A stretch of DNA of 64,000 nucleotides from Geothrix fermentans DSM 14018 (GTDB lineage Bacteria; Acidobacteriota; Holophagae; Holophagales; Holophagaceae). The notes under the pieces were generated by a model that saw nothing but the letters and a program-made list of their open reading frames with translations, had not been told where the DNA came from and did not search any database. Within the stretch, counting starts at the first letter, position 1. The number at the start of each line of letters is the position of its first letter. The translations under genes were made by a program, and so were the position numbers. The stretch is taken from contig NZ_AUAU01000007.1 in the NCBI RefSeq assembly GCF_000428885.1, positions 62,001 to 126,000 on the forward strand, given 5' to 3'. Positions 41,165-49,033 of this stretch are shown one piece after another.

Positions 41165-42216
41165 CGGAGGTACCCCTTCGCATGGGCCAGCTCGGCGTTG
41201 AGGATGCTGCCACCGGCCGCGCCGCGCTCCGTGTTGTGGCCCAGAAGGGAGAACTTCACGCCCAGGATGGGGCAGGGCCGCAGGCGGCCCACGTGGACGC
41301 TCATGCCCTCGTCCTTCTCCACGTCGCGCCGCACCTGGGGCCGATCCTCCAGGGTGTGGACATGGATGGGAACGGGCGGGGCGGAGTGAAGCTTGAGCTG
41401 CTGGGGCTCGGGGCGCCAGGTCTCCCACGCCTCCCGCACGGCGTCGAGGGAGGGGTTCCCCTTCAGCTTCACGCTCACGGCCTCCGTGTGGCCCTCGATG
41501 ACCGGCACGCGGTGGCACATGGCGCTCACCAGCATGGGGGCCAGCTCCACCTCCTTGCCCGTGAAGCGGCCCAGCATCTTGGGCGTCTCCTCCTCCACCT
41601 TGGGCTCCTCGTTGCGGATGAAGGGGATGACGTTGCCCAGGATGTCCAGGCTGGCCACGCCGGGATAGCCGGCGCCGCTGATGGCCTGCATGGAGGTCAT
41701 CATCACGGCCTCGATGCCGAAGGCCCGGTGCAGGGGCGCCAGGGCCATGACCAGCACGGTCGAGGTGCAGTTCGCGTTGGTGACGATGCCGCCGCTCCAG
41801 CCGTGGTGGTGGCGCTGGAGGTCCAGCAGGCCCAGGTGGTCGGCGTTCACCTCCGGCACCAGGAGCGGCACCTCCGGCGACATGCGGAAGGCCGCGGCGT
41901 TGGAGAACACCATGGACCCGGCCCGGGCGAACTCCGGCTCCAGCTCCTTGGCCGGGCCCGTGTCCAGGGCGCTGAAGACCACCGGCGAGAGCGCGAACTC
42001 CGGCGTGCCCTCGGCCATGACCTGGTCGCCCAGGCCGCCGTAGGGCTCGCCGTCCAGGCGCCAGGCGCAGGCGTCGCGGTAGCGCTTGCCGGCGCTGCGC
42101 TCGCTGGCGGCCAGGTGCTCCACGCGGAAGAGGGGGTGGTTGGCCAGCCGGCGCACGAAGCGCTGGCCGACGACGCCGGTGGCGCCCAGGACGGTGACGG
42201 GGATTTTGGCGGTCAT
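41161..42216 (-). CDS. asd: aspartate-semialdehyde dehydrogenase
   Basis: 351 residues. Rossmann start VTVLGATGVVGQRFVRRL; catalytic Cys in IVTNANCTSTVL; SMQAISGAGYPG; CHRVPVIEGHTEAVSVKL with the substrate His. The NANCTST motif and length are those of the archaeal/fungal-type Asd. It has its own GGGAGA ribosome binding site 4 bp after the dapE stop and an ATGA overlap with lysC. A second Asd-like protein without Cys is at 62.6 kb. Confidence 0.96.
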   Translation of the reverse strand: MTAKIPVTVLGATGVVGQRFVRRLANHPLFRVEHLAASERSAGKRYRDACAWRLDGEPYGGLGDQVMAEGTPEFALSPVVFSALDTGPAKELEPEFARAGSMVFSNAAAFRMSPEVPLLVPEVNADHLGLLDLQRHHHGWSGGIVTNANCTSTVLVMALAPLHRAFGIEAVMMTSMQAISGAGYPGVASLDILGNVIPFIRNEEPKVEEETPKMLGRFTGKEVELAPMLVSAMCHRVPVIEGHTEAVSVKLKGNPSLDAVREAWETWRPEPQQLKLHSAPPVPIHVHTLEDRPQVRRDVEKDEGMSVHVGRLRPCPILGVKFSLLGHNTERGAAGGSILNAELAHAKGYLR

Positions 42217-42219
42217 GGT

Positions 42220-43254
42220 TCAGTCTCCCAGGAAGTGCAAGGCCAGTCGGCGGTTGAGCTCCACGCCCGCCTCGAGGTCGGCGAGGCTGAGGCGCTCCTC
42301 CAGCGTGTGCGCCACGCGGATGCTGCCGGGCCCCGCCAGCACCACGGTGCGGTCCGGCACCAGGGCCCGCAGGGTGGGCGCGTCGGAGCCGAAGGGCATG
42401 GGGGCCCGCTCGAAGCCGGGAATCTCGGGGTAGCGGTCCGGCGGCTCGTCCAGCGTGAGGGCCACCGTGCCCTCGGGCGGCGCCAGCTGCCCGGCTTCGG
42501 CCACGAACGTGCTGCCGGGCAGGGTGCGGACCATGAGCCGCGCCTCGGCGGAGGCGGGGATGGAGTTGAGGGCCTCGCCCGCCCGGAGCAGGCCGAGGTT
42601 CCACACTTCCGGCCCCAGAGCGGGATCCACGGGGCGGGGCTGCTCCCGCAGGCGCTGGAGCCAGTCCAGCAGGGGCCAGGCCGCGTCGTGGCCCAGCTCG
42701 GGGCTGCCGCTGTGGGCGGCGACGCCCGCGCAGTGGAGGCGGAGGTGCTGGGCCCCGCGCTGGCCCGTGGCCAGCTTGAGGTCCGTGGGCTCGCCGTTGA
42801 CGAGCGCGCGCAGCTCCCGCAGGCGGTCCGCCAGGGCCAGGGCCGCCGTGGCCCCGGCACTGTCGGTTTCCTCACCCACCACCCCCAGCCAGGCCAGGCC
42901 CTCGCGGCCCTCCGCCAGCAGGGCCTTCACCGCGCCGAGCTGGGCGGCGATCTGGCCCTTGGCGTCGCAGGCGCCCCGTCCGTGGAAGGCCTCGCCCTCC
43001 AGGCGGAGCGGCAGGTGGGGCGGCACGGTGTCGAGGTGGGTGGAGAAGAGGACCTTCGGCCTTCCCCACAGGGCCAGCACGTTGGTCCGGCCCTCGGCCA
43101 CGGGCTGCTCCACGACCTGGGCGCCCAGACCCGCCAGCAGCGCCCGCAGCTCCGGCAGGCCCGCGTCCTCCCGGCCCGAGGTGGTCTCCTGGGCGCAGAG
43201 CCGCCGGAGGCTGTCGGTGAGCCAGCTTCGGAGATCAGCGGGGGTGGCGTTCAT
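42220..43254 (-). CDS. dapE: M20 peptidase, succinyl-diaminopimelate desuccinylase
   Basis: 344 residues. M20 metal ligands: FSTHLDTVPP (HxD), GRGACDAKGQIAA (Asp), VGEETDSAGA (Glu-Glu), and HSGSPELGHD; the DapE-type dimerisation domain lies about 165-270. As the first gene of the lysine operon after the riboswitch, succinyl-LL-diaminopimelate is the likely substrate; ArgE or other M20 roles are less likely. ATG 43254 has GAGG upstream. Confidence 0.92.
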   Translation of the reverse strand: MNATPADLRSWLTDSLRRLCAQETTSGREDAGLPELRALLAGLGAQVVEQPVAEGRTNVLALWGRPKVLFSTHLDTVPPHLPLRLEGEAFHGRGACDAKGQIAAQLGAVKALLAEGREGLAWLGVVGEETDSAGATAALALADRLRELRALVNGEPTDLKLATGQRGAQHLRLHCAGVAAHSGSPELGHDAAWPLLDWLQRLREQPRPVDPALGPEVWNLGLLRAGEALNSIPASAEARLMVRTLPGSTFVAEAGQLAPPEGTVALTLDEPPDRYPEIPGFERAPMPFGSDAPTLRALVPDRTVVLAGPGSIRVAHTLEERLSLADLEAGVELNRRLALHFLGD

Positions 43255-43311
43255 GGAAACCTCGGCGGGCCGACGGTGCCATCTGGAACGCGGGGGGAAG
43301 GCTCCCACCGC

Positions 43312-43500
43312 CGCGCCTCAGGCCCTCCGCGCCGGGTGACCGGCACGACAGCCGCCGGGCTTTCGCCTCGACGTCCAGGGGCCGCGCCGATGATTCGCGA
43401 ACCCTTCGGCGATCCTCCCCTTTCCCACCGGGTCATCGGGTTCATCGCCCTCGCCGCCGGTACTGATGGGGACCGCTCCTCCATCGGAACGTCCACCTTC
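43312..43500 (-). ncRNA. lysine riboswitch (L-box)
   Basis: The leader of dapE on the minus strand shows the L-box core. AAAGGGGAGGATCGCCGAAG (minus strand, 43423-43404) is nearly identical to the same part of the Bacillus subtilis lysC leader, GGAGGAGCGG and CAGTACC (about 43482-43458) match the 5' strand, the P3 loop CATCGG is kept, and GGCTGTC followed by a stem and GGAGGGCC (43353-43321) matches P5 and the 3' end. It lies 57 bp before the dapE ATG and should turn the operon down when lysine is plentiful. Ends are approximate; the expression platform is not resolved. Confidence 0.9.
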
Positions 43501-43528
43501 CCATGCCGGAGGCCCCTTCCGCAACCGG

Positions 43529-43845
43529 CTATCTGAATTCTGACAGCAGGGCCTCGCCCCGGGGCCAGGGGCCGTGGCCCGAGGCCGGGTTCAGGTGCCC
43601 GCAGGGTCCCAGGTCCACGAAGCGGGCCCCCCAGTCTGTGGCCAGGGCCTGGGCCCGGGCCGGAGCCAGGAAGGGGGTCGTCCGACGAGGCCGCCAGGAT
43701 GGCCGGGAAGGGCAGGCGCCGCCGCGGGATGGGGCCGAACCCCCGCAGGACCGGCGGCACGTCCGGGCGCTCCGGATCCGCGGGCGCCGCCAGGAGGGCT
43801 CCGCGGATCTCGCGATCATGCGCCTTCGCCCATGGGATGGCTCCA
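43529..43845 (-). pseudogene. remnant of an RBBP9/YdeN-type serine hydrolase, frameshifted and 5'-truncated
   Basis: On the minus strand one frame reads DREIRGALLAAPADPERPD, then FGPIPRRRLPFPAILAASSDDP (two pieces). A shift at the C-run near 43680 moves to another frame that reads LAPARAQALATDWGARFVDL, GPCGHLNPASGHGPWPRG and ends at the stop 43529-43531. Both halves match the C-terminal part of RBBP9-type alpha/beta hydrolases (catalytic Asp in ASSDDP, His in GHLN). The N-terminal part with the nucleophile Ser is absent. It lies directly upstream of the riboswitch and downstream of tetR. Confidence 0.75.
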
Positions 43846-43867
43846 TGGGACCTCCGTAGGCCGGAGT

Positions 43868-44473
43868 TCAGGCCTTCCGTGGCATCCGGACCGGCACCAG
43901 GGCATCCGCCAGCTGGCGCACGTAGCCGCTGAGGTCCGTCACCTCCTTCACGGCCCGGGGCGTGGCCCGCAGCAGCTGGAAGTAGCCCGCATAGGCGGCG
44001 TAGGCCAGCAGGGCCCGCTGGCGGGCCTCGGCTTCGGGGAGCCCCAGCGCCATGAAGGCCTCCGCGCCGAAGGCCAGGCGGCGCTCCGTGGCGCGGCGGA
44101 GGAAGGGCGCCACCCGCGGATCCTCCCCCGAGAGCGCCAGGGCGGCGAAGAAGAGGCCGTTCTCCACATCCTCGAAGGCCGCGAACAGCAGCACACGCAG
44201 GCGCCGCCGCGGATCAGCGATGCCCCCGTAGCGGGTCACGATGTCCGCGCTCTGGTCCTGCTCCCAGGCCGCCAGGGCCGCCTTGATGAGGGCGTCCCGG
44301 CTGTCGAAGTGCCAGTAGAAGCTCCCCTTCGTCACCCCCAGGGCCTGGGCCAGGGGCTCCACGGCCACGGCGGAGACGCCCTCCCGGATGATGAGGGCCT
44401 GGGCCGCCTTCACCCAGGCCTCCGGAGACAGGGGCTCGGCGGGTTTGCGGGGCTTCTTGCGGGGAGCGGGCAT
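43868..44473 (-). CDS. TetR family transcriptional regulator
   Basis: 201 residues. The N-terminal helix-turn-helix (about 17-62: AWVKAAQALIIREGVSAVAV, LAQALGVTKGSFYWHF, DALIKAAL) is typical of TetR repressors; the C-terminal part (about 75-195) is the ligand/dimer domain. It is divergent from the rhombotarget genes, with palindromes between them that look like its operators. ATG 44473 with AAGG upstream is preferred to ATG 44503, which would sit in the promoter. Ligand unknown. Confidence 0.92.
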   Translation of the reverse strand: MPAPRKKPRKPAEPLSPEAWVKAAQALIIREGVSAVAVEPLAQALGVTKGSFYWHFDSRDALIKAALAAWEQDQSADIVTRYGGIADPRRRLRVLLFAAFEDVENGLFFAALALSGEDPRVAPFLRRATERRLAFGAEAFMALGLPEAEARQRALLAYAAYAGYFQLLRATPRAVKEVTDLSGYVRQLADALVPVRMPRKA

Positions 44474-44480
44474 GGCGGCC

Positions 44481-44541
44481 TTGACAGCGGTCCGGCCCAG
44501 CATACCATACCATACCGTATGGCATCCATACGCATGCGTAT
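44481..44541 (+). promoter_or_regulatory. promoter and palindromic operators between tetR and the rhombotarget genes
   Basis: TTGACA at 44481-44486 (perfect -35) and TACCAT at 44503-44508 (16-bp spacer) form a promoter for the plus-strand genes. Just after it CCATAC and GTATGG flank one base (44510-44522), and ATACGCATGCGTAT (44528-44541) is a perfect 14-bp palindrome. Short CATAC repeats run through the region. Palindromes over the start site next to a divergent tetR are what one expects of TetR operators. Confidence 0.7.
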
Positions 44542-44557
44542 TGAACCGGGAGGCCCC

Positions 44558-45370
44558 ATGAAATCAAGGTCATTCTCCCTGCTTGCCGCCCTGATCCTGC
44601 TCACCACCGGCTGCGGCGTGCCCGAGACCGTGCAGCGGCGCAGCAGCCTCTCCGCCTACCTGGGCGCCAAGGCCCAGCCGGCGCCGGACCCGGCCGCCGG
44701 GCCGGCGCGCCTCCAGTTGCCCCTGCGACTCGGCATCGCCTTCGTGCCTGCCGACCCCACCCAGGTCAAGGGCGACGCGGCTCTGGCCAGCCCCATGGGG
44801 GCCCTGGCCCCGGGCCAGGAACAGGAACTGCACCAGCAGGTGGTCGGCGTCTTCGAGCAGAAGCCCTGGGCCCAGAGCTTCAAGGTCATCCCCTCCCTCT
44901 ATCTCACCAAGGGCGGAGGATTCGAGGATCTCGACCGTGTGGCCCGCAGCTTCGGCGTGGACGTGGTGGCCCTGGTCTCCGTGGACCAGGTGCAGTTCAG
45001 CAGCCCCCGCTGGTACGCCTGGACCTACTGGACCCTGGTGGGTGCCTACATGGTGAAGGGCGACAAGAACGACACCACCTCCATGGTGGACGCGGCCGTC
45101 TACCACGTGCCGTCACGCACCTTCCTCTTCCGGGCCGGGGCCGTGGGCACGGCCAAGGGCGGCTCCACCTGGTCCCGGCGGGAGGAGGCCTTCCGCCAGC
45201 AGCGCCGGGAGAGCCTGGCCCAGGCCATGGCCCAGCTCTCCACCTCCCTCGACCAGGGCGTCGCCACCTTCAAGCAGGACCTGCTCAAGGGCGCCCGCAA
45301 GGACGTCATGCTCGTGGACAAGGACGGGAACCCCCTGGGCAGTCCCGCCTACGATCCCGCCCGCCGCTGA
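44558..45370 (+). CDS. rhombotarget-type lipoprotein paralogue without C-terminal sorting tail
   Basis: 270 residues. Signal peptide with Cys in LLTTGCGVP, then RRSSLSAYLGAKA, RLQLPLRLGIAFVPAD, FKVIPSLYLTKGGGFEDLDRVARSF, VVALVSVDQVQFSSPRW, GSTWSRREEAFRQQRR. It is colinear with the following gene (about 40-45% identity by eye) but ends DKDGNPLGSPAYDPARR, with no GlyGly-CTERM or membrane helix. GGGAGG precedes ATG 44558. Probably a membrane-anchored protein; molecular function unknown. Confidence 0.85.
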   Translation: MKSRSFSLLAALILLTTGCGVPETVQRRSSLSAYLGAKAQPAPDPAAGPARLQLPLRLGIAFVPADPTQVKGDAALASPMGALAPGQEQELHQQVVGVFEQKPWAQSFKVIPSLYLTKGGGFEDLDRVARSFGVDVVALVSVDQVQFSSPRWYAWTYWTLVGAYMVKGDKNDTTSMVDAAVYHVPSRTFLFRAGAVGTAKGGSTWSRREEAFRQQRRESLAQAMAQLSTSLDQGVATFKQDLLKGARKDVMLVDKDGNPLGSPAYDPARR

Positions 45371-45389
45371 CCTTTTCCCAGGAGCCCCG

Positions 45390-46247
45390 ATGCCCCACCT
45401 CCTCCTCGCCGCCCTGCTGGCTCTGCTGACCGCCCTCGGCTGCAACGCGCCCCAGACCCACGTCCGCCGCAGCAGCCTCATGGACTACCTCTACCCCAAG
45501 GAGAAGGCCGCGCCCCTGCCCAACCCCGCCGGGGCCCGGCTCAAGCTGCCCCTGCGGCTCGGCATCGCCTTCGTGCCCGGAGGCGGCGCCTCTTGGCGGG
45601 TGCAGAACCTCATGGCCCCGGGCCAGGAGAAGCAGCTGCTGGACGTGGTGAAGCAGAGCTTCAAGGACCGGCCCTGGATCTCGGAGATCAAGCTCATCCC
45701 CAGCGCCTACCTCCGCGCCGGCGGCGGCTTCGACAACATGGACCAGGCGGCCCGCATGTACGGCGTGGACGTGATGGCCCTGGTGAGCGTGGACCAGATC
45801 CAGAACACAGACCCCCGCTGGTACAGCTTCACCTACCTCTCCATCGTGGGCGCCTACGTGCTGCCCGGCGATGCCAATGACACGAACACGCTCATCGATG
45901 CCGCGGTCTACGACGTGGCCAGCCACACCTTCCTGCTGAGGGCCCCGGGCCAGAGCAGGGTGAAGGGCAGCTCCACCTGGGCCTACCGGGAGAAGCAGCT
46001 CCGCGAGCACTCGGCCAAGGGCCTGGAGCTGGCCATGGCCGACCTGGCCAAGAACCTCGACGCCGAGGTGGGCACCTTCAAGGCCGAGGTCGCCCGGGGC
46101 GAACGCAAGGATGTGGACGTGGTGGACCGTCAGGGCGTCTCCCTTCGCCAGAGCGGCGGCCGGAACTTCGGCGGCGGCTTCGGCTGGGCCGAGACCTTGG
46201 GAGCGCTCCTCCTCCTCGGTGCGGCCCTCCGGATGCGGCGGGCCTGA
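45390..46247 (+). CDS. rhombotarget lipoprotein with GlyGly-CTERM-like tail
   Basis: 285 residues. Signal peptide with lipobox LTALGC; conserved blocks as in the preceding paralogue (LPLRLGIAFVPGG, IKLIPSAYLRAGGGFDNMDQ, VMALVSVDQIQNTDPRWY, GSSTWAYREKQLREHSAKG). The end is GGRNFGGGFGWAETLG followed by a hydrophobic LGALLLLGAAL and RMRRA, the Gly-rich motif, helix and basic tail of GlyGly-CTERM substrates. The rhombosortase gene next in line overlaps its stop by one base, so this is the expected local substrate. Confidence 0.88.
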   Translation: MPHLLLAALLALLTALGCNAPQTHVRRSSLMDYLYPKEKAAPLPNPAGARLKLPLRLGIAFVPGGGASWRVQNLMAPGQEKQLLDVVKQSFKDRPWISEIKLIPSAYLRAGGGFDNMDQAARMYGVDVMALVSVDQIQNTDPRWYSFTYLSIVGAYVLPGDANDTNTLIDAAVYDVASHTFLLRAPGQSRVKGSSTWAYREKQLREHSAKGLELAMADLAKNLDAEVGTFKAEVARGERKDVDVVDRQGVSLRQSGGRNFGGGFGWAETLGALLLLGAALRMRRA

Positions 46248-46804
46248 TGGATCCCCTTGCCCTCAGCGCCGAGGCCCTGCGGGAGCCCTGGCGCCTCTGG
46301 ACGGGCCATCTCGTCCACTTCGGCGGAGCCCACGCCCTGGCCAACGCCATCGCGCTCGCCGTGCCCTGGATCCTCGCCGCGTCCGGGGACCGGCGGAAGC
46401 TGGCCCTCGCCATGGTCTTCATCCCGCCCCTGCTGAGCCTGCTGCTGCTGCCTTCGCTGGGAGACGCCGAGTACCGCGGCGCCTCGGGCCTGGCCTGCGC
46501 CCTCTGGGCCCAGGCGGGCCTGGGGCTCCTCCTCCGCCGGGAGCCCGTACCGGTGGGCGCCCTCCTCCTGGGCGGCCTGGCCCTCAAGCTGATGCTGGAG
46601 GCCGCCCTGGGCGCCCCCTTCCTGGTCCGGGCCGAGGGCTGGCAGTCCCTGCCCCAGGCCCACCTCTGGGGCGCCCTGCTGGGCCTGGGGGCCGGGCTCG
46701 CCGGCTCGGGCCTCCCCGGCCGGGGCATCCCCGCCGGACCCGGGCCTGAGCCGGAGGTACACTGGGGGTTCGGAGCGCCCCATGTCCCTCGTCATCGCCG
46801 GTAG
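46247..46804 (+). CDS. rhombosortase (rhomboid-like intramembrane serine protease)
   Basis: 185 residues, six hydrophobic segments. Landmarks: [22 protein letters not shown] (HxxHxxxN pattern after TGH), [10 protein letters not shown] with the likely catalytic Ser80 and [12 protein letters not shown] with likely catalytic His139. This short GxSGL/AH pair matches the rhombosortase group that processes GlyGly-CTERM proteins. The tail after about residue 160 is Gly/Pro-rich and runs into thiG. It overlaps the substrate gene (TGATG), and its last 23 bp overlap thiG. Confidence 0.85.
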   Translation: MDPLALSAEALREPWRLWTGHLVHFGGAHALANAIALAVPWILAASGDRRKLALAMVFIPPLLSLLLLPSLGDAEYRGASGLACALWAQAGLGLLLRREPVPVGALLLGGLALKLMLEAALGAPFLVRAEGWQSLPQAHLWGALLGLGAGLAGSGLPGRGIPAGPGPEPEVHWGFGAPHVPRHRR

Positions 46805-47558
46805 GACCTTCAGCAACCGCCTCGTGCTGGGCACGGGCAAGTACAAGGACTTCGCCACCATGCAGGCCTGCTACCGGGCCGCGCGGGTGGAGATGGTCAC
46901 CCTGGCCGTGCGCCGCTTCGACCTGGCCGCCAAGGGCGAGGACAACATCCTCAACTGGATCCCCAAGGACATCGCCCTGCTGCCCAACACCGCCGGCTGC
47001 TACACCCGCGAGGACGCGCTGCGCGTGGCGCGCCTGGCCCGCGAGGCCCTGGACACCCCCTGGGTGAAGCTGGAGGTCATCGGCGACGCGAAGAGCCTCT
47101 ACCCCGACAACGAGGAGACCCTGGAGGCCGCGAAGATCCTCGTGAAGGAGGGCTTCACGGTGCTGCCCTACGTGAACGCCGACCCCATCCTGGCCAAGAA
47201 GCTCTGCGACGTGGGCTGCGCCGCGGTCATGCCCCTGGGCAGCGCCATCGGCTCGGGCCTGGGCGTACAGAACCCCATGACGCTGCTGCTCATCAAGGAG
47301 GTCGTGGAGGCCTACCAGCTGCCGATGATCGTGGACGCCGGCGTGGGCACCGCCTCCGACGCCGCCCTGGCCATGGAGCTGGGCGCGGACGGCGTGCTGC
47401 TCAACACCGCCGTGGCCGAGGCCGGCGAGCCCACCAAGATGGCCCAGGCCATGGACCACGCCGTGCAGGCCGGCCGCCTGGCATTCGAGAGCGGGCGCAT
47501 GCCCAAGCGCCTCTACGCCAGCGCCAGCAGCCCGGTTGCGGGCGTGGTGGGCCGCTAG
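46782..47558 (+). CDS. thiG: thiazole synthase
   Basis: 258 residues. ThiG builds the thiazole phosphate of thiamine from deoxyxylulose phosphate, dehydroglycine and ThiS thiocarboxylate. Landmarks: [55 protein letters not shown] with the Schiff-base Lys, [57 protein letters not shown] at 46758-46763 may be its -10 inside the rhombosortase gene. No thiS, thiF or thiH is adjacent. The last 4 bp overlap oxyR's 3' end. Confidence 0.97.
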   Translation: MSLVIAGRTFSNRLVLGTGKYKDFATMQACYRAARVEMVTLAVRRFDLAAKGEDNILNWIPKDIALLPNTAGCYTREDALRVARLAREALDTPWVKLEVIGDAKSLYPDNEETLEAAKILVKEGFTVLPYVNADPILAKKLCDVGCAAVMPLGSAIGSGLGVQNPMTLLLIKEVVEAYQLPMIVDAGVGTASDAALAMELGADGVLLNTAVAEAGEPTKMAQAMDHAVQAGRLAFESGRMPKRLYASASSPVAGVVGR

Positions 47559-48454
47559 GGCCAGGCCCTCCGCAGATCCTCCGCGAAGGTCCCGAGCGCT
47601 TCGGCCAGGGGCGATTCCCGTCGCCAGGCCAGCACCAGGGTGCGCCCGGGGACAGGGCGGCCGAAGGGGCGCAGGGCCAGCGGCGCGCGGCTCGCCTCCA
47701 CCGGGATGGAGAGGCCGGGCAGCAGGGTGAGGCCCAGGCCCGCCGCCACCATCTGCACCAGGGTGGGCAGGCTGGAGGCCCGGAAGTCCACCTCCCGCGC
47801 CCCGGCCTCCCCGCAGAAGGCCAGGGCCTGGTCCCGCAGGCAGTGGCCATCCTCCAGCAGGAGGAGGGGTTCCCCCTCCAGGTCCCGGAGGCTCACCTGG
47901 GCCTTCTGCGCCACGGGGTGGTGGATGGGAGCCGCCAACAGGAAGGGATCCTTCCGCAGGGGCACGCGCGCCAGGTCGCCCAGGTCTGTCCCCTCCGCCA
48001 GGAGGGCCGCCTCCAGCCTCCCGGCCCCCAGTTCCACCAGCAGCACGGGGGTGCGCTCCTCCCGCAGCTTCAGGCGCAGGTCCGGGTGGGCGGCCGCCAG
48101 GGCTGGCAGCACCTCCGGCAACAGGTAGGGCGCCACCGTGGGGATGACGCCCAGGCGCCAGGTGCCCTGGAAGGGATCCCGCCAGGCCTGGGCCGAGGCC
48201 ACCAGGTCCCGGGCCTCCTGCAGGATGCGGCGGGCCCGGGCTACCACCGCCTCGCCCGCGGGCGTGAGGAGCACCCGCCGGTGGTCCCGCTCGAAGAGCC
48301 GCAGGCCCAGAGTGGCCTCGATCTGCTGGATCTGGGCGCTGAGGCTGGGCTGGGAGACATGGACCCGCTCGGCGGCCCGGTGGAAGCCCAGGGTGTCCGC
48401 CAGGGCCACCAGGTACTCCAGCTGCCGGAGGGAGAGGTCCGAGGGACGCACCAT
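47555..48454 (-). CDS. oxyR: hydrogen-peroxide-sensing LysR-type regulator
   Basis: 299 residues. The N-terminal HTH ([38 protein letters not shown]) is typical LysR. The regulatory domain has [18 protein letters not shown] with Cys205 and Cys214, nine residues apart like the redox pair Cys199/Cys208 of E. coli OxyR. ATG 48454 gives the OxyR-like N-terminus; no good RBS is seen for it or for the upstream Met codons. It is divergent from the rubrerythrin operon across a site that fits the OxyR motif. Confidence 0.93.
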   Translation of the reverse strand: MVRPSDLSLRQLEYLVALADTLGFHRAAERVHVSQPSLSAQIQQIEATLGLRLFERDHRRVLLTPAGEAVVARARRILQEARDLVASAQAWRDPFQGTWRLGVIPTVAPYLLPEVLPALAAAHPDLRLKLREERTPVLLVELGAGRLEAALLAEGTDLGDLARVPLRKDPFLLAAPIHHPVAQKAQVSLRDLEGEPLLLLEDGHCLRDQALAFCGEAGAREVDFRASSLPTLVQMVAAGLGLTLLPGLSIPVEASRAPLALRPFGRPVPGRTLVLAWRRESPLAEALGTFAEDLRRAWP

Positions 48455-48508
48455 GGCGCCGAGCATGGCAGCGGCGATCGCCAAAGCCAAGATCGCGTCT
48501 TCACGATG

Positions 48509-48545
48509 ATAGTTCCCGCCTATCAATCCGATCCGCAAGAAGTAT
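48509..48545. promoter_or_regulatory. OxyR binding site between oxyR and rubrerythrin
   Basis: ATAG (48509-48512), 7 bp, CTAT (48520-48523), 7 bp, ATCC (48531-48534), 7 bp, GTAT (48542-48545). The known OxyR site consists of four tetranucleotides ATAG/CTAT/ATAG/CTAT each 7 bp apart; the first two match fully, the last two match 2 and 3 of 4 bases. Its place between oxyR and a peroxide-scavenging gene supports the call. Confidence 0.75.
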
Positions 48546-48597
48546 CGGCCGGGGGCCCCCCGGGGACCTATGTTGGGGACCCGATCCCGGAGGAGCC

Positions 48598-49017
48598 ATG
48601 TCCAAGCTGAAAGGCACCCGCACCCACCAGAACCTGAAGGACGCCTTCGCGGGCGAATCCCAGGCCAACCGCCGCTACCTCTACTTCGCCAAGGTGGCCG
48701 ACATCGAGGGCTACCCGGAGGTGGCCGGCAACTTCAAGGAGACTGCCGACGGCGAGACCGGCCATGCCCACGGGCACCTGGACTACCTGAAGGTGGTGGG
48801 CGACCCCGCCACGGACCTGCCCATCGGCGACACGGCCCTGAACCTGAAGTCCGCCATCGCCGGCGAGACCTACGAGTACACCGACATGTACCCGGGCATG
48901 GCCAAGACCGCCCGCGAGGAGGGCTTCGCGGAGATCGCCGACTGGTTCGAGACCCTCGCCAAGGCCGAGAAGAGCCACGCCGGCCGCTTCCAGAAGATGC
49001 TCGAGTCCATCAGCTGA
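48598..49017 (+). CDS. rbr: rubrerythrin, diiron domain only
   Basis: 139 residues, four-helix ferritin-like domain. Iron ligands: Glu in AFAGESQAN, Glu/His in [11 protein letters not shown], Glu in GETYEYT and Glu/His in [11 protein letters not shown]. The C-terminal rubredoxin domain with two CxxC pairs of classical rubrerythrin is missing, so electrons must come from elsewhere, perhaps from the Fe-S protein next door. It reduces hydrogen peroxide. GGAGGAG precedes ATG 48598. First gene of the OxyR-side operon. Confidence 0.93.
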   Translation: MSKLKGTRTHQNLKDAFAGESQANRRYLYFAKVADIEGYPEVAGNFKETADGETGHAHGHLDYLKVVGDPATDLPIGDTALNLKSAIAGETYEYTDMYPGMAKTAREEGFAEIADWFETLAKAEKSHAGRFQKMLESIS

Positions 49018-49033
49018 ACCCCGGGGGCGCGCC

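Noticed and set aside
44474-44503. Longer TetR start at ATG 44503
   Set aside because: It would put the 5' end of the gene in the palindromic operator and gives a non-conserved extension; ATG 44473 has AAGG upstream.
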